64,000 bases of DNA from Candidatus Parcubacteria bacterium (GTDB lineage: Bacteria > Patescibacteria > ABY1 > UBA1558 > GWA2-36-10): NCBI GenBank assembly GCA_018669975.1, contig JABHSK010000002.1, forward strand, positions 62,001 through 126,000. Direction: 5' to 3'. This document shows positions 39,948 through 47,732 of the stretch, in pieces. Under the pieces are notes generated by a model. That model had not been told where the DNA came from, searched no databases, and saw only the letters and a list, made by a program, of their open reading frames with translations. Each line of letters starts with the position of its first letter. Positions within the stretch are counted from its first letter, which is position 1. The translations under genes and the position numbers were made by a program.

Positions 39948-40727
39948 TTATTTTAATAGTTTTAATATCTCACTCTTTTTCCTCTTAGCCTCCAATTCAC
40001 CAAACTTTATAATTTCTTTAAATTTTTTTTCTGTTTCTAATAGACCATAGGGGCTAGTGTTTGGTGTTAATAAAACATAACTATCTTTTGGAACGCTTTT
40101 TATTTTTTCGGTTGTTATCTCTTGCTGCATTATCTTAATACTAGCACCTAAAACATCCAGCAAGTTTATCCTTTGTTTTTTACCTAAACTCTTATAAGGA
40201 GAAACATTTACCATGACATAATGTTTTATGTTTTTTGGAATAATTGAAAAGGGTACTTGGTTCAAAACGCCCCCGTCAATATAATATTGATTATTAATCT
40301 TAGCTGGACTAAAAATACCTGGCACAGCTATACTAGCACGAATCGCTTTCATTAAATTACCCCTATCAAACACTACTTCAGAGCCACTAGAAATATTAGT
40401 AGCATTTATGTACAGTGGTATTTTCAAATCAGCGAAATTATCTTTGCCAATAAACTCAAGAAATAATTTTTCCAATTTATTTAAATTTTTTATACCCAAA
40501 GTGTTTAAAGAAAAATCAAAATTCTTATAAATTTTATTACTCAATATAAAGTCTTCTATCTCTTCTCCTGTTTTTCCAGAAGCATAAAAAGCTCCAATAA
40601 CACCTCCCACGCTACAGCCAGCAATTACGCTCACATTTACATTAAGTTTATCCAAAACCTTTAGGACTCCAATATGTGCCATGCCTCTGGCACCTCCTCC
40701 TGATAAAACTAAAGCTGTTTTTTTCAT
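39948..40727 (-). CDS. Patatin-like phospholipase (RssA type)
   Basis: 259 aa. The oxyanion motif is LSGGGARG at residues 8-15, the nucleophile elbow is AGCSVGG (Ser 39 region; GxSxG with the Ser between C and V), and the catalytic Asp lies in YIDGGVLNQVP (about 170). These are patatin-like lipid acyl hydrolases; substrate unknown. Length matches RssA-type proteins. TATAAT lies 6 nt before the ATG. Confidence 0.9.
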   Translation of the reverse strand: MKKTALVLSGGGARGMAHIGVLKVLDKLNVNVSVIAGCSVGGVIGAFYASGKTGEEIEDFILSNKIYKNFDFSLNTLGIKNLNKLEKLFLEFIGKDNFADLKIPLYINATNISSGSEVVFDRGNLMKAIRASIAVPGIFSPAKINNQYYIDGGVLNQVPFSIIPKNIKHYVMVNVSPYKSLGKKQRINLLDVLGASIKIMQQEITTEKIKSVPKDSYVLLTPNTSPYGLLETEKKFKEIIKFGELEAKRKKSEILKLLK

Positions 40728-40765
40728 GTTCTTATTATAAAACTTTTATTCTAATTAAAATTATC

Positions 40766-41749
40766 TTAATCGGTTAGCTCCTCTTTTTTACTATCAGAAT
40801 AATACTGTTCTCCAATTCTGAACTTATTTGGATTCTCCCTAATAATCGTCGCTACTTTTTCTAGATCTTCCTTAGGTATAGTCACGCCCAAAATTTCTGC
40901 AGTCCCCTCATGATAAGCAGAATCATATGCCTGAAAAGTTTTTCCTCCAACAGCTTCCGCAAGTGCTTGTGCTCTTTTTTGACGCTCAGAAAAATCATCA
41001 GGGCGCTTATTATCATAACCATCATTATCTACAGGCACTATTGCAAATACAATCATTACCTCGTCATATTTAATTGCTTCTTCAGATTCCTTAATAATGG
41101 GATTGTTCATAGCCTCTTCTTGCCTAAACCTATCCCAACGATAATCAGCCGTAGTTCCTTTGGTGCTACTCGTTTTACTTGGACGCCTTTTCTTTGCATC
41201 CACATTAAAATAATATGGATTATGCCAATCTTTAGTTGTGATAATATCCTCGTCTGTTAATATAGAAAACTCAGGTAGGCCAAAATCTTCAAGTGTACAA
41301 TCTTGCCTAATAATATCTATTAGCACCGTCTCTTTATCTTTACCTAATCGCTCCCCGAAATCAATCAATTCTAAATGAATATTGTGCCTTTCCTCATCTA
41401 TAAGACGTATCGCCGAGGCAATCTCCTTGTTTTGCAATCCTCCCGGTGAACGTTTTTCTATTTTTCTAATTTCTTTCACCTTAGCTTTATATCGCTCCAT
41501 AATTTCCCTATATTCTTTCAACACCTTTAATTCGTGCTCTTCTATGGCTTCAACTCTTCTATTTACTTCTTCTGGGCTATCAAAAGAATACCTTTCGGGC
41601 TCTCTTTCCGCTTCATTCTCCGTATCAGTCACCTCTGCACCCCTTTTTTTATCATTTCTTTCATCCTGATATTCTTGAGTGCCCTCGTCTACGTCCTTTT
41701 TGGTAAATTTTGGCTCATGGGCAGTCATGCCCGGCTCTCTAATTGGCAT
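40766..41749 (-). CDS. Charged soluble protein of unknown function
   Basis: 327 aa, no signal peptide or membrane segment. The N-terminus is rich in Asp, Glu, Lys and Arg with possible coiled coil (about 65-100). A globular part from about 130 has aromatic motifs TTKDWHNPYYFNVDAKKRRPSK. No family recognised; the charged N-terminal third suggests disorder. Confidence 0.55.
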   Translation of the reverse strand: MPIREPGMTAHEPKFTKKDVDEGTQEYQDERNDKKRGAEVTDTENEAEREPERYSFDSPEEVNRRVEAIEEHELKVLKEYREIMERYKAKVKEIRKIEKRSPGGLQNKEIASAIRLIDEERHNIHLELIDFGERLGKDKETVLIDIIRQDCTLEDFGLPEFSILTDEDIITTKDWHNPYYFNVDAKKRRPSKTSSTKGTTADYRWDRFRQEEAMNNPIIKESEEAIKYDEVMIVFAIVPVDNDGYDNKRPDDFSERQKRAQALAEAVGGKTFQAYDSAYHEGTAEILGVTIPKEDLEKVATIIRENPNKFRIGEQYYSDSKKEELTD

Positions 41750-41836
41750 AAATATGTTATTTAATAATATATTCAGTATATCAGAAAACCACCTTGTTAT
41801 AAAGTGGTTCTTTGATACCTTGTTTAACTTTAGATA

Positions 41837-42964
41837 TTAATCTTTTTTAAATTTAAGGGTATTAGCAAAAGTACCCCAAGCAAAAATATAAATTAACATA
41901 GAAATCATGAATCCAATAAATGGAATCTTACCTAGTAAAATATAAATTAATATACCCAATGCCAAAACTAAAACCTTGCGCCATTTAGCATTGGAAAATA
42001 GTTTGTCTTTAATAAATTTACCTATCAACCAGGCAGCCATAACTTTAGCTAAATAAAATGCTATAGCCCACAGAACCATCACTATTATAGAAAGCGGCAA
42101 ACCAACTATAGTAGCAGCTATTAAAATACTAGCCAATGGAGTCACTATTAACAATAATAGACCCTTGAAAAAAGTTTTAACTGGTTTTTTATAAACTGAA
42201 CTATATGAGTCTGCCACAAATTTTGGCCACAGATACAAAGCAATTATACCCACTATAAACATTCCAAAAAATTTAACAATCCAACCGAGTAAATTTCCTT
42301 TGTCAAAACTTGGCTCAGTCTTTTTAACTATCTCATTAAAAGAAACATCACCAATCGTTGCATCAGAATTTATCTCGGATTCTTTTAGTGCTTTATAATA
42401 CAAAGTACCATTGACAACTGCTTCATCTGAGATATTAATTGCCTCTTCTGTTGGTTCAGACAAATAAATATCTACATCATTATTTACAGTTCCACTTAAC
42501 CGCATATTGCTAAAAGCACCCTCTAGACGACCAATCTCACCAGCCACATTAACCATCTGTCCCCAGAAAGTTAAATGCCCAGCCAGTTTAGAATCTGAGT
42601 CTACTCTAAAACTCTTACCAGCTACCATTGCATTCCTAGTCACTTCTCCCATCAAATCAATATTTTCACCAACTAACCTCAGAGAACCATTCACCTTTCC
42701 TTTGACAGTGATATTGCTACCAGCTGCAAAGATATCTCCATTAATATTCTCCGAATCAATTACTATCGTATCACCCGCTACAAAAATGTCCCCATTGACC
42801 GTACCGTTGATTTCTATTGTGTTTCCAGCTGCATAATAATTACCATTAATCACTTGATCCTTCTCCAAAATAACAATGTCTGAGCTATACCCAGTCAAAG
42901 CCAAAGCGGATGTCGGTAAAACTATACAAATAGCCAAAACAAACCATTTAATTTTTTTAAACAT
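41837..42964 (-). CDS. Bactofilin-like beta-helical protein with C-terminal membrane domain
   Basis: 375 aa: signal peptide (about 1-22), then a repetitive beta-solenoid (about 30-180) with repeats such as INGNYYAAGNTIEINGTVNG, DIFVAGDTIVIDSENINGD and DIFAAGSNITVKGKVNGS, similar to bactofilin/polymer-forming cytoskeletal domains. The C-terminal 150 residues hold four or five membrane segments. Bactofilins assemble into filaments; a secreted, membrane-fused form is found in many CPR genomes. Confidence 0.75.
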   Translation of the reverse strand: MFKKIKWFVLAICIVLPTSALALTGYSSDIVILEKDQVINGNYYAAGNTIEINGTVNGDIFVAGDTIVIDSENINGDIFAAGSNITVKGKVNGSLRLVGENIDLMGEVTRNAMVAGKSFRVDSDSKLAGHLTFWGQMVNVAGEIGRLEGAFSNMRLSGTVNNDVDIYLSEPTEEAINISDEAVVNGTLYYKALKESEINSDATIGDVSFNEIVKKTEPSFDKGNLLGWIVKFFGMFIVGIIALYLWPKFVADSYSSVYKKPVKTFFKGLLLLIVTPLASILIAATIVGLPLSIIVMVLWAIAFYLAKVMAAWLIGKFIKDKLFSNAKWRKVLVLALGILIYILLGKIPFIGFMISMLIYIFAWGTFANTLKFKKD

Positions 42965-43023
42965 AAGCTTAATCTTACTAATTATATTTATATTTTAAAA
43001 CACTATATGGGAAAATTAGATTA

Positions 43024-43347
43024 TTAACTAATCTTAACCGCTGTTCCATAAGCTAACATTTCAGATGCGCCTGTCATTATCATTGAAGTAGTAAATTTAG
43101 CACCAATAACGGCGTCAGCTCCCAAGTCTATGGCTTGATTTATCATTCTATTATATGCCTCATCTCTCGCACTCATTGTCATTTCTGTGTAAGTTTTGAT
43201 TTCTCCACCTACCATACCTTTTAGACTTGCTCCAATATCTCTACCAATATTTCTCGTTCTCACTGTACTACCCTTAACAACTCCTAAAATTTTAATGATT
43301 TTTTTTGCAGGAATTTCATTTCCTGTTGTAACAATTACATTCGACAT
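43024..43347 (-). CDS. UPF0145 (YbjQ-like) protein
   Basis: 107 aa, full-length family member: TTGNEIPAKKIIKILGVVKG, RNIGRDIGASLKGMVGGEIKTY, and NQAIDLGADAVIGAKFTTS. The fold is a heavy-metal-binding-like alpha/beta unit that assembles into pentamers; the function is unsettled. Adjacent to the 43349 gene with a 1-nt gap. Confidence 0.9.
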   Translation of the reverse strand: MSNVIVTTGNEIPAKKIIKILGVVKGSTVRTRNIGRDIGASLKGMVGGEIKTYTEMTMSARDEAYNRMINQAIDLGADAVIGAKFTTSMIMTGASEMLAYGTAVKIS

Positions 43348-43348
43348 A

Positions 43349-43549
43349 TTATTTTTTATTATTTTTTATTTCTTCTATATTGTCTTCTTTTTTATTAAAA
43401 AAGATAAAAAATCCTATTACAACAAAAAAGGTCCCCCAAATCGCAAGCCAAAACCAATCTTCAGGTTTATCTGAAACTACATTAAATATTACATATAAAC
43501 CCAATGCTATTAAGATTGTTCCTGCTATTGTTCGACTCGTGGTATTCAT
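43349..43549 (-). CDS. Small membrane protein upstream of YbjQ-like gene
   Basis: 66 aa with two membrane segments (about 6-24 and 31-51) and a Lys/Asn-rich tail. 1 nt separates its stop from the YbjQ-like start, so translation is coupled. Not recognised. Its leader carries the 44-nt repeat at 43569-43612. Confidence 0.5.
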   Translation of the reverse strand: MNTTSRTIAGTILIALGLYVIFNVVSDKPEDWFWLAIWGTFFVVIGFFIFFNKKEDNIEEIKNNKK

Positions 43550-43568
43550 AATAATTTTATTTTAATAG

Positions 43569-43612
43569 CATGGCCCAGGCCACCTTCTCTAGACTCGCCA
43601 TTCACCTTGCCT
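43569..43612 (-). repeat. 44-nt insert repeat, copy A
   Basis: Shares CATGGCCCAGGCCACC and TCGCCATTCACCTTG with 52240-52282. It sits between the TATACT and TTAAAAT elements of the 43549 leader, where other copies of that leader are continuous. Confidence 0.6.
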
Positions 43613-43613
43613 T

Positions 43614-43721
43614 CAGTATATCAAAAAACCACTTGTTTATAAAGTGATTCTTTGCTAAATGGCCCATCGTAGACCCCTAATGTAGCGATAAGGGGCTGAG
43701 ACATGTTCAGAACTTTTTGTT
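43614..43721 (-). repeat. Dispersed terminator/promoter repeat, copy 1
   Basis: TATACT (minus), terminator hairpin AACCACTTG...AAGTGATT, then a diverged tail ending TTCAGAACTTTTTG. Confidence 0.55.
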
Positions 43722-43733
43722 ATGAAAATATAT

Positions 43734-44273
43734 TTAATGAGATTTAAAAAGATTAAATGTTTCTTCAATCTGTGACCAGGGGTCGAAAAGTACCCAATGC
43801 AGCATCCATTCCTGAAACATTTTCGGTATAAATAATCCTATTAAAGCTAGTATTAAGTTCTTTTTTGTTGGTTTTAAATGTTTAAACCATTTATTTCTAG
43901 CTTCCCAAAACAAGAAGAAATTTTCAAACATGTTAGGGAAAATGAATAATAGTATTCTAATGCCTGTTGCCTCCATCAAAACAACCCCTACAATTCTGTA
44001 TATGAATAGTCCTATATTAATTTTTCTTGGTAATTGATCGGTCCATCGAAGGCTTACTATAAAGCTAAAAATTAAATAATAAGTATCCAATGCTTTATCT
44101 GCAGGACTATACCATCCTTCAGGTATTGTTCCAACACCTATTATTGAAACCATAACCACATCTAATGCGTCAGCTAATAATGAGGCGATTGTTCCCCAAA
44201 ATGGATATTTAAATATTGAAAGAGGTACTAAAAGCCTGATAATTAACACAATAATTGGTCCAGTCATTTCCAT
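43734..44273 (-). CDS. Polytopic membrane protein
   Basis: 179 aa, four or five membrane segments; conserved-looking polar motifs DALDVVM and FWEARNKWFKHLKP. No family recognised. Flanked on both sides by copies of the dispersed repeat. Confidence 0.5.
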   Translation of the reverse strand: MEMTGPIIVLIIRLLVPLSIFKYPFWGTIASLLADALDVVMVSIIGVGTIPEGWYSPADKALDTYYLIFSFIVSLRWTDQLPRKINIGLFIYRIVGVVLMEATGIRILLFIFPNMFENFFLFWEARNKWFKHLKPTKKNLILALIGLFIPKMFQEWMLHWVLFDPWSQIEETFNLFKSH

Positions 44274-44295
44274 TTTTTCTTATTTTAATAATAAT

Positions 44296-44383
44296 ATAAT
44301 TATACCACAAAACAAAAAACTAGCTAAGACTAGCTAATTTTTTGACTGGAATCTCCTATGAGGAGTGTTCAAAACTTTTTGTT
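44296..44383 (-). repeat. Dispersed repeat, copy 2
   Basis: TATAAT (minus), hairpin ACTAGCT...AGCTAATT, then GACTGGAATCTCCTATGAGG...AAAACTTTTTG, similar to copies at 45867, 46490 and 47122. Confidence 0.55.
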
Positions 44384-44415
44384 ATAAAACCAAAATAGAG
44401 GATATTTCTATACTA

Positions 44416-44444
44416 TTGACAAAATAGCTAAAATATGCTATACT
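44416..44444 (+). promoter_or_regulatory. Near-consensus promoter of the 44518 gene
   Basis: TTGACA (44416-44421), 17-nt spacer, TATACT (44439-44444). The leader of about 70 nt holds a GCAAAG/CTTTGC hairpin (44460-44489) and CAGGAG. Confidence 0.8.
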
Positions 44445-44517
44445 ACTATATTAATCCGAGCAAAGATGGGCTTAAACCCCCTCCTTTGCAAGTCCGTTCC
44501 TTGTCAGGAGAAGAATA

Positions 44518-44817
44518 ATGCAGGAATTCAATTTAAACAATCGCGTCTTTGTTAAATTAACTCAACGTGGTGAGGAAGTGCTTAGTGCACACATCTCAAA
44601 ACAAGCTAAGATTATCTCACACGTAAAAAGGCTTCATAACCTTCCCCAAGATGCGGCGTCCGCTGCAAAAATCACAACACTCTACGAGCCCAACGAAGAG
44701 GGCTACATAGAAATAGAACTGTGGCATCTCATGGAAATCTTCGGTGCATACGCGCAAACAACAATTGACGAACCCTCGTTCGTCGGAAACTGCATTTACT
44801 TTACCCCTCCCAAATAA
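44518..44817 (+). CDS. Small soluble protein of unknown function
   Basis: 99 aa. Clear Shine-Dalgarno (CAGGAGAAG, 6 nt before the ATG), own promoter and terminator. The product is hydrophilic with a Glu-rich centre (YEPNEEGYIEIELWHLMEI) and no recognisable domain. Plus-strand and GC-richer amid a minus-strand array. Confidence 0.7.
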   Translation: MQEFNLNNRVFVKLTQRGEEVLSAHISKQAKIISHVKRLHNLPQDAASAAKITTLYEPNEEGYIEIELWHLMEIFGAYAQTTIDEPSFVGNCIYFTPPK

Positions 44818-44837
44818 TCTAATGGGAGACTGTTCAT

Positions 44838-44875
44838 GGGACCTAGCGATAATATCAAAGGGTCCTTTTCTTTTT
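44838..44875 (+). terminator. Terminator of the 44518 gene
   Basis: GGACC (44839-44843) pairs with GGTCC (44861-44865) over a long loop, followed by TTTTCTTTTT. Confidence 0.6.
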
Positions 44876-44883
44876 GTCTAAAA

Positions 44884-44948
44884 ATCAAAAAACCATTCCT
44901 TTTGAAATGGTTCTTTGATGGGTACTTTCAAAACTTTTTTAGTTGAGA
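44884..44948 (-). repeat. Dispersed repeat, copy 3 (short)
   Basis: Hairpin AACCATTCC...GAAATGGTT, then GATGGGTACTTTCAAAACTTTTTT; the GGGGTCC part is missing. Confidence 0.55.
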
Positions 44949-45368
44949 TTAGTGATGAGGAGCCATAGTTTCTTTCTTCTTTCTAGAAAATGGTAATGCT
45001 ACGAGCAATGCCAAACCATGCCAAATTATTATATTTTGTATAAAATTTATTATATTAAAGCCTGGACTATAATTAAACCCCTTATCTTCAGATAAATATG
45101 GGAAAAAACCGAAACTTAGATGCTTCTGACAATATGATTCGCAATTAGCGCTCCTTATACCCCAGGGATCATCAAATTCTTCTAGCTCCTCATTATTAAT
45201 ACTATTATCAGTATTACTACAAGAAACTCTACATCTTTCTACATAAAAGGGCTTCCAAGTAGATTCTTCGGTCATTTTATATGAAAAAAGTAATGACGCT
45301 AAAATTTGAAAAAATAAACCTAAAAAGATTGTAATAACAAATATTTTTTTACCATTAAATTTTTTCAT
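44949..45368 (-). CDS. Membrane protein with WHGLALL motif (paralog A)
   Basis: 139 aa with an N-terminal and a C-terminal membrane segment (about 9-28 and 104-125) and a Cys-containing outer loop. The C-terminal half, YSPGFNIINF ... IIIWHGLALLVALPFSRKKK, matches the neighbour at 45486 closely, so they are paralogs. Ends MAPHH. Function unknown. Confidence 0.55.
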   Translation of the reverse strand: MKKFNGKKIFVITIFLGLFFQILASLLFSYKMTEESTWKPFYVERCRVSCSNTDNSINNEELEEFDDPWGIRSANCESYCQKHLSFGFFPYLSEDKGFNYSPGFNIINFIQNIIIWHGLALLVALPFSRKKKETMAPHH

Positions 45369-45395
45369 AATTATAATTTAAATAATAACTATTTC

Positions 45396-45475
45396 ATTAT
45401 ACCATAAATCAAAAAACCAACTAACATTAACCAATTCTTTGATGGAGTCCATTATGAGGCATGTTCGGAACCCAA
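45396..45475 (-). repeat. Dispersed repeat, copy 4
   Basis: Hairpin AACCAACTAAC...TTAACCAATT, then GATGGAGTCCATTATGAGGC...TTCGGAACCC. Confidence 0.5.
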
Positions 45476-45485
45476 ATTATAGAGA

Positions 45486-45845
45486 TTAATGATGATGACC
45501 TACTATTTTTTTCTTCTTTCTAGAAAAAGGCAAAACTATTAGTAATGCTAATCCATGCCAAGCTATTATATTTATTAAAAAAAATTGTGCGTTGAATCCT
45601 GGTGACGGAATCATCCCTCTATCTTCCTTAAAATATGAAGGAAGGCCAAGACTCAAATAATCAACACATCCAATTGTTGGCATACAGGGGCTATTGGAAT
45701 CACTAACGGAACAACCATCAATAATACAGTGAGTTAATAAAAATGTTAAAGATTCACTCTTCATAGAAGTATATGAAAGCGAGGCTATACCTTGTAATAA
45801 AAAACCTAGAACGAGTGTGATAAATAAAACTTTCTTCCAACTCAT
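45486..45845 (-). CDS. Membrane protein with WHGLALL motif (paralog B)
   Basis: 119 aa, same layout as 44949: N-terminal membrane segment, loop with four cysteines (HCIIDGCSVSDSNSPCMPTIGC), then SPGFNAQFFLINIIAWHGLALL and a basic tail ending HHH. The pair looks like a recent duplication. Confidence 0.55.
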   Translation of the reverse strand: MSWKKVLFITLVLGFLLQGIASLSYTSMKSESLTFLLTHCIIDGCSVSDSNSPCMPTIGCVDYLSLGLPSYFKEDRGMIPSPGFNAQFFLINIIAWHGLALLIVLPFSRKKKKIVGHHH

Positions 45846-45866
45846 AATTTTAATTTAATAACATTC

Positions 45867-45952
45867 TCAGTATATCAAAAAACCACTTGTTTATAAAGTG
45901 ATTCTTTGATGGGGTCCTCTATGGGGTACTTTCGGAACTTTTTTGGTTGAGA
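45867..45952 (-). repeat. Dispersed repeat, copy 5
   Basis: TATACT (minus), hairpin AACCACTTG...AAGTGATT, then TTTGATGGGGTCCTCTATGG and GTACTTTCGGAACTTTTTTGG. Confidence 0.65.
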
Positions 45953-45964
45953 ATCCTAATGTAC

Positions 45965-46468
45965 CTATGATTTCTTAAATTTCCCAACTATCCATCCAAT
46001 AACAGAACCAATGAGAACACCCGAAACTACATATATTAAAAAGAGCACAACCTCTTCTACTCCCCTAATTCCCTCTCCCCATAAATACTTTGCTGCCTTA
46101 TCAGATAATTTACTGATTATAAAAGTTAAAAGTAATAATAAAACAACACCAAGGCCCCCAATAAGTTGACCTCTCAATATTTCTTTTTTACTTAAAGACC
46201 AACCAATATATAAACCCAGAAGAGTTAGAATAATAAATCCTGGTATACCGAATGCAATCAAAGCTTGTAACACATAAAATATCATTTCATCCCATTGACA
46301 AGTGACCTGATCTACTACAGCTGGACAAGAATAATCACCTATATGAGTTGCTACATAGATAAACATCCAAATTCCAGATATAACAAAAGCTGACAGGCCT
46401 GCTATCCAACCTACCGTAAAGCCCTTTTTAGTCTTGCTCATTTTACTCCATCTATTTTTAAAACTCAT
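45965..46468 (-). CDS. Four-segment membrane protein
   Basis: 167 aa, membrane segments at about 17-40, 65-85, 95-115 and 135-160. Two cysteines in the first outer loop (YSCPAVVDQVTC). A basic N-terminus (KNRWSKMSKTKKG) and tail suggest cytoplasmic ends. Not recognised. Confidence 0.5.
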   Translation of the reverse strand: MSFKNRWSKMSKTKKGFTVGWIAGLSAFVISGIWMFIYVATHIGDYSCPAVVDQVTCQWDEMIFYVLQALIAFGIPGFIILTLLGLYIGWSLSKKEILRGQLIGGLGVVLLLLLTFIISKLSDKAAKYLWGEGIRGVEEVVLFLIYVVSGVLIGSVIGWIVGKFKKS

Positions 46469-46489
46469 AATGTTATTTTAATAACATTC

Positions 46490-46576
46490 TCAGTATAACA
46501 AAAAACCATTCCTTTTGGAATGATTCTTTGACTGGGATCCTCTATGGGGTACTTTCAGAACTTTTTTAGTGGAGAT
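46490..46576 (-). repeat. Dispersed repeat, copy 6
   Basis: TATACT (minus), hairpin AACCATTCC/GGAATGATT, then GACTGGGATCCTCTATGGGG and TACTTTCAGAACTTTTTTAG. Confidence 0.65.
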
Positions 46577-46603
46577 GAATGAAAATGATATGAAAAGATT
46601 AGA

Positions 46604-47095
46604 TTATTTACTATTAAGTTCAGGACAATTTTGAATTGTTGAGTCCGAAATATAATCTGCATCTTTATAATCTAAAGTTGAAAAATAACCACATAACACG
46701 GGATTATCTGGAGGAGTTATATTGTCTGGCATACCAAAACAATTTTCTATAAGATTCCCCTCTCTATCATAAAAGTTTGTTCCTGCATCTGTACACCAAT
46801 CACAGGGAAATATATTTTTAGGTGAAGAACACACAGTTGCATATACCCTGCCATACTTAGAAGTATTCCAAGAAAGAAAAGGCGTGGCTCCAAATGAATG
46901 TTCTTTTGGCACTATCTTTTTAACTATATCCATATCAACTATATCCTCTGCGGGATTAGCGAAAGGATCTTGTAATTTAGTTAAATTATTTTGTGAAGTG
47001 TTAGAAACTTCTTCAAGATTTAAATGACGAAAAAATAAAAAATATACAGCCCATACAAAGACTACAATAATAATAGAAATAACAATTTTTTTCAT
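46604..47095 (-). CDS. Membrane-anchored small protein
   Basis: 163 aa with an N-terminal membrane segment (about 4-22) and an extracytoplasmic domain with six cysteines (VCSSPKNIFPCDWCTDAG, NCFGMP, CGYFS, NCPEL). No family recognised. Flanked by dispersed repeats on both sides. Confidence 0.5.
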   Translation of the reverse strand: MKKIVISIIIVVFVWAVYFLFFRHLNLEEVSNTSQNNLTKLQDPFANPAEDIVDMDIVKKIVPKEHSFGATPFLSWNTSKYGRVYATVCSSPKNIFPCDWCTDAGTNFYDREGNLIENCFGMPDNITPPDNPVLCGYFSTLDYKDADYISDSTIQNCPELNSK

Positions 47096-47121
47096 AATTT
47101 TAAATTAAATAATAACATTTT

Positions 47122-47214
47122 AATTATACCACAAATCAAAGAATCATTCCTTTTGGAATGATTCTTTGGCTGGGGTCCTCTATGGGGTACTTTCAGAACT
47201 TTTTTGGTGGAGAA
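47122..47214 (-). repeat. Dispersed repeat, copy 7
   Basis: Hairpin AATCATTCC/GGAATGATT, then GCTGGGGTCCTCTATGGGGT and TACTTTCAGAACTTTTTTGG. Confidence 0.65.
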
Positions 47215-47237
47215 TGGTGAAGAAATAAAAAAAATTA

Positions 47238-47591
47238 TTAGTAATAATGACTAAAAAATATTATTGAGAAAATAAATCCTAAAATAACAATCATAAAATA
47301 AATTTGCTTATCCCATCTTTCCCATTTACTTTTTATTACCTTTTTATTAAAAATTTCTTGCCCATTTTTATCAAAATAATCTTCATAGTGTGTGGCCTTC
47401 ATAATCTGATAGTGTCTAATAGCTAAAATCAGATATAATATAATTATAACTAATAAAACGTATTTATTATAATTAGCACCTATGTTTTCAATATATATTT
47501 TATATAATGGATACCCAAACATAAAAATATATATTGTTTCTACAAAAATAATAGATTTTCTAATATTATTATCAAATTTTACCTTGTTCAT
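47238..47591 (-). CDS. Small three-segment membrane protein
   Basis: 117 aa: membrane segments at about 12-31, 41-59 and 93-114, with a charged cytoplasmic loop (YEDYFDKNGQEIFNKKVIKSKWERWDK). Not recognised. Very AT-rich. Confidence 0.45.
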   Translation of the reverse strand: MNKVKFDNNIRKSIIFVETIYIFMFGYPLYKIYIENIGANYNKYVLLVIIILYLILAIRHYQIMKATHYEDYFDKNGQEIFNKKVIKSKWERWDKQIYFMIVILGFIFSIIFFSHYY

Positions 47592-47610
47592 AAATTAAAA
47601 TTTATGTATT

Positions 47611-47697
47611 AAGTATATCAAAAAACCACTTGTTTATAAAGTGATTCTTTGACTGGGGTCCCCTATGGAACACTTTCAGAACTTTTTTGGTTGAAAC
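47611..47697 (-). repeat. Dispersed repeat, copy 8
   Basis: TATACT (minus), hairpin AACCACTTG...AAGTGATT, then GACTGGGGTCCCCTATGG and CACTTTCAGAACTTTTTTGG. Confidence 0.65.
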
Positions 47698-47732
47698 TAG
47701 TAAGGAAGAGATGGAAAAATTAAACTATTTAA

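Noticed and set aside
47238..47591. Paralogy of the 117-aa and 163-aa membrane proteins with 44949/45486
   Set aside because: No shared motif beyond hydrophobicity; only 44949 and 45486 share WHGLALL.
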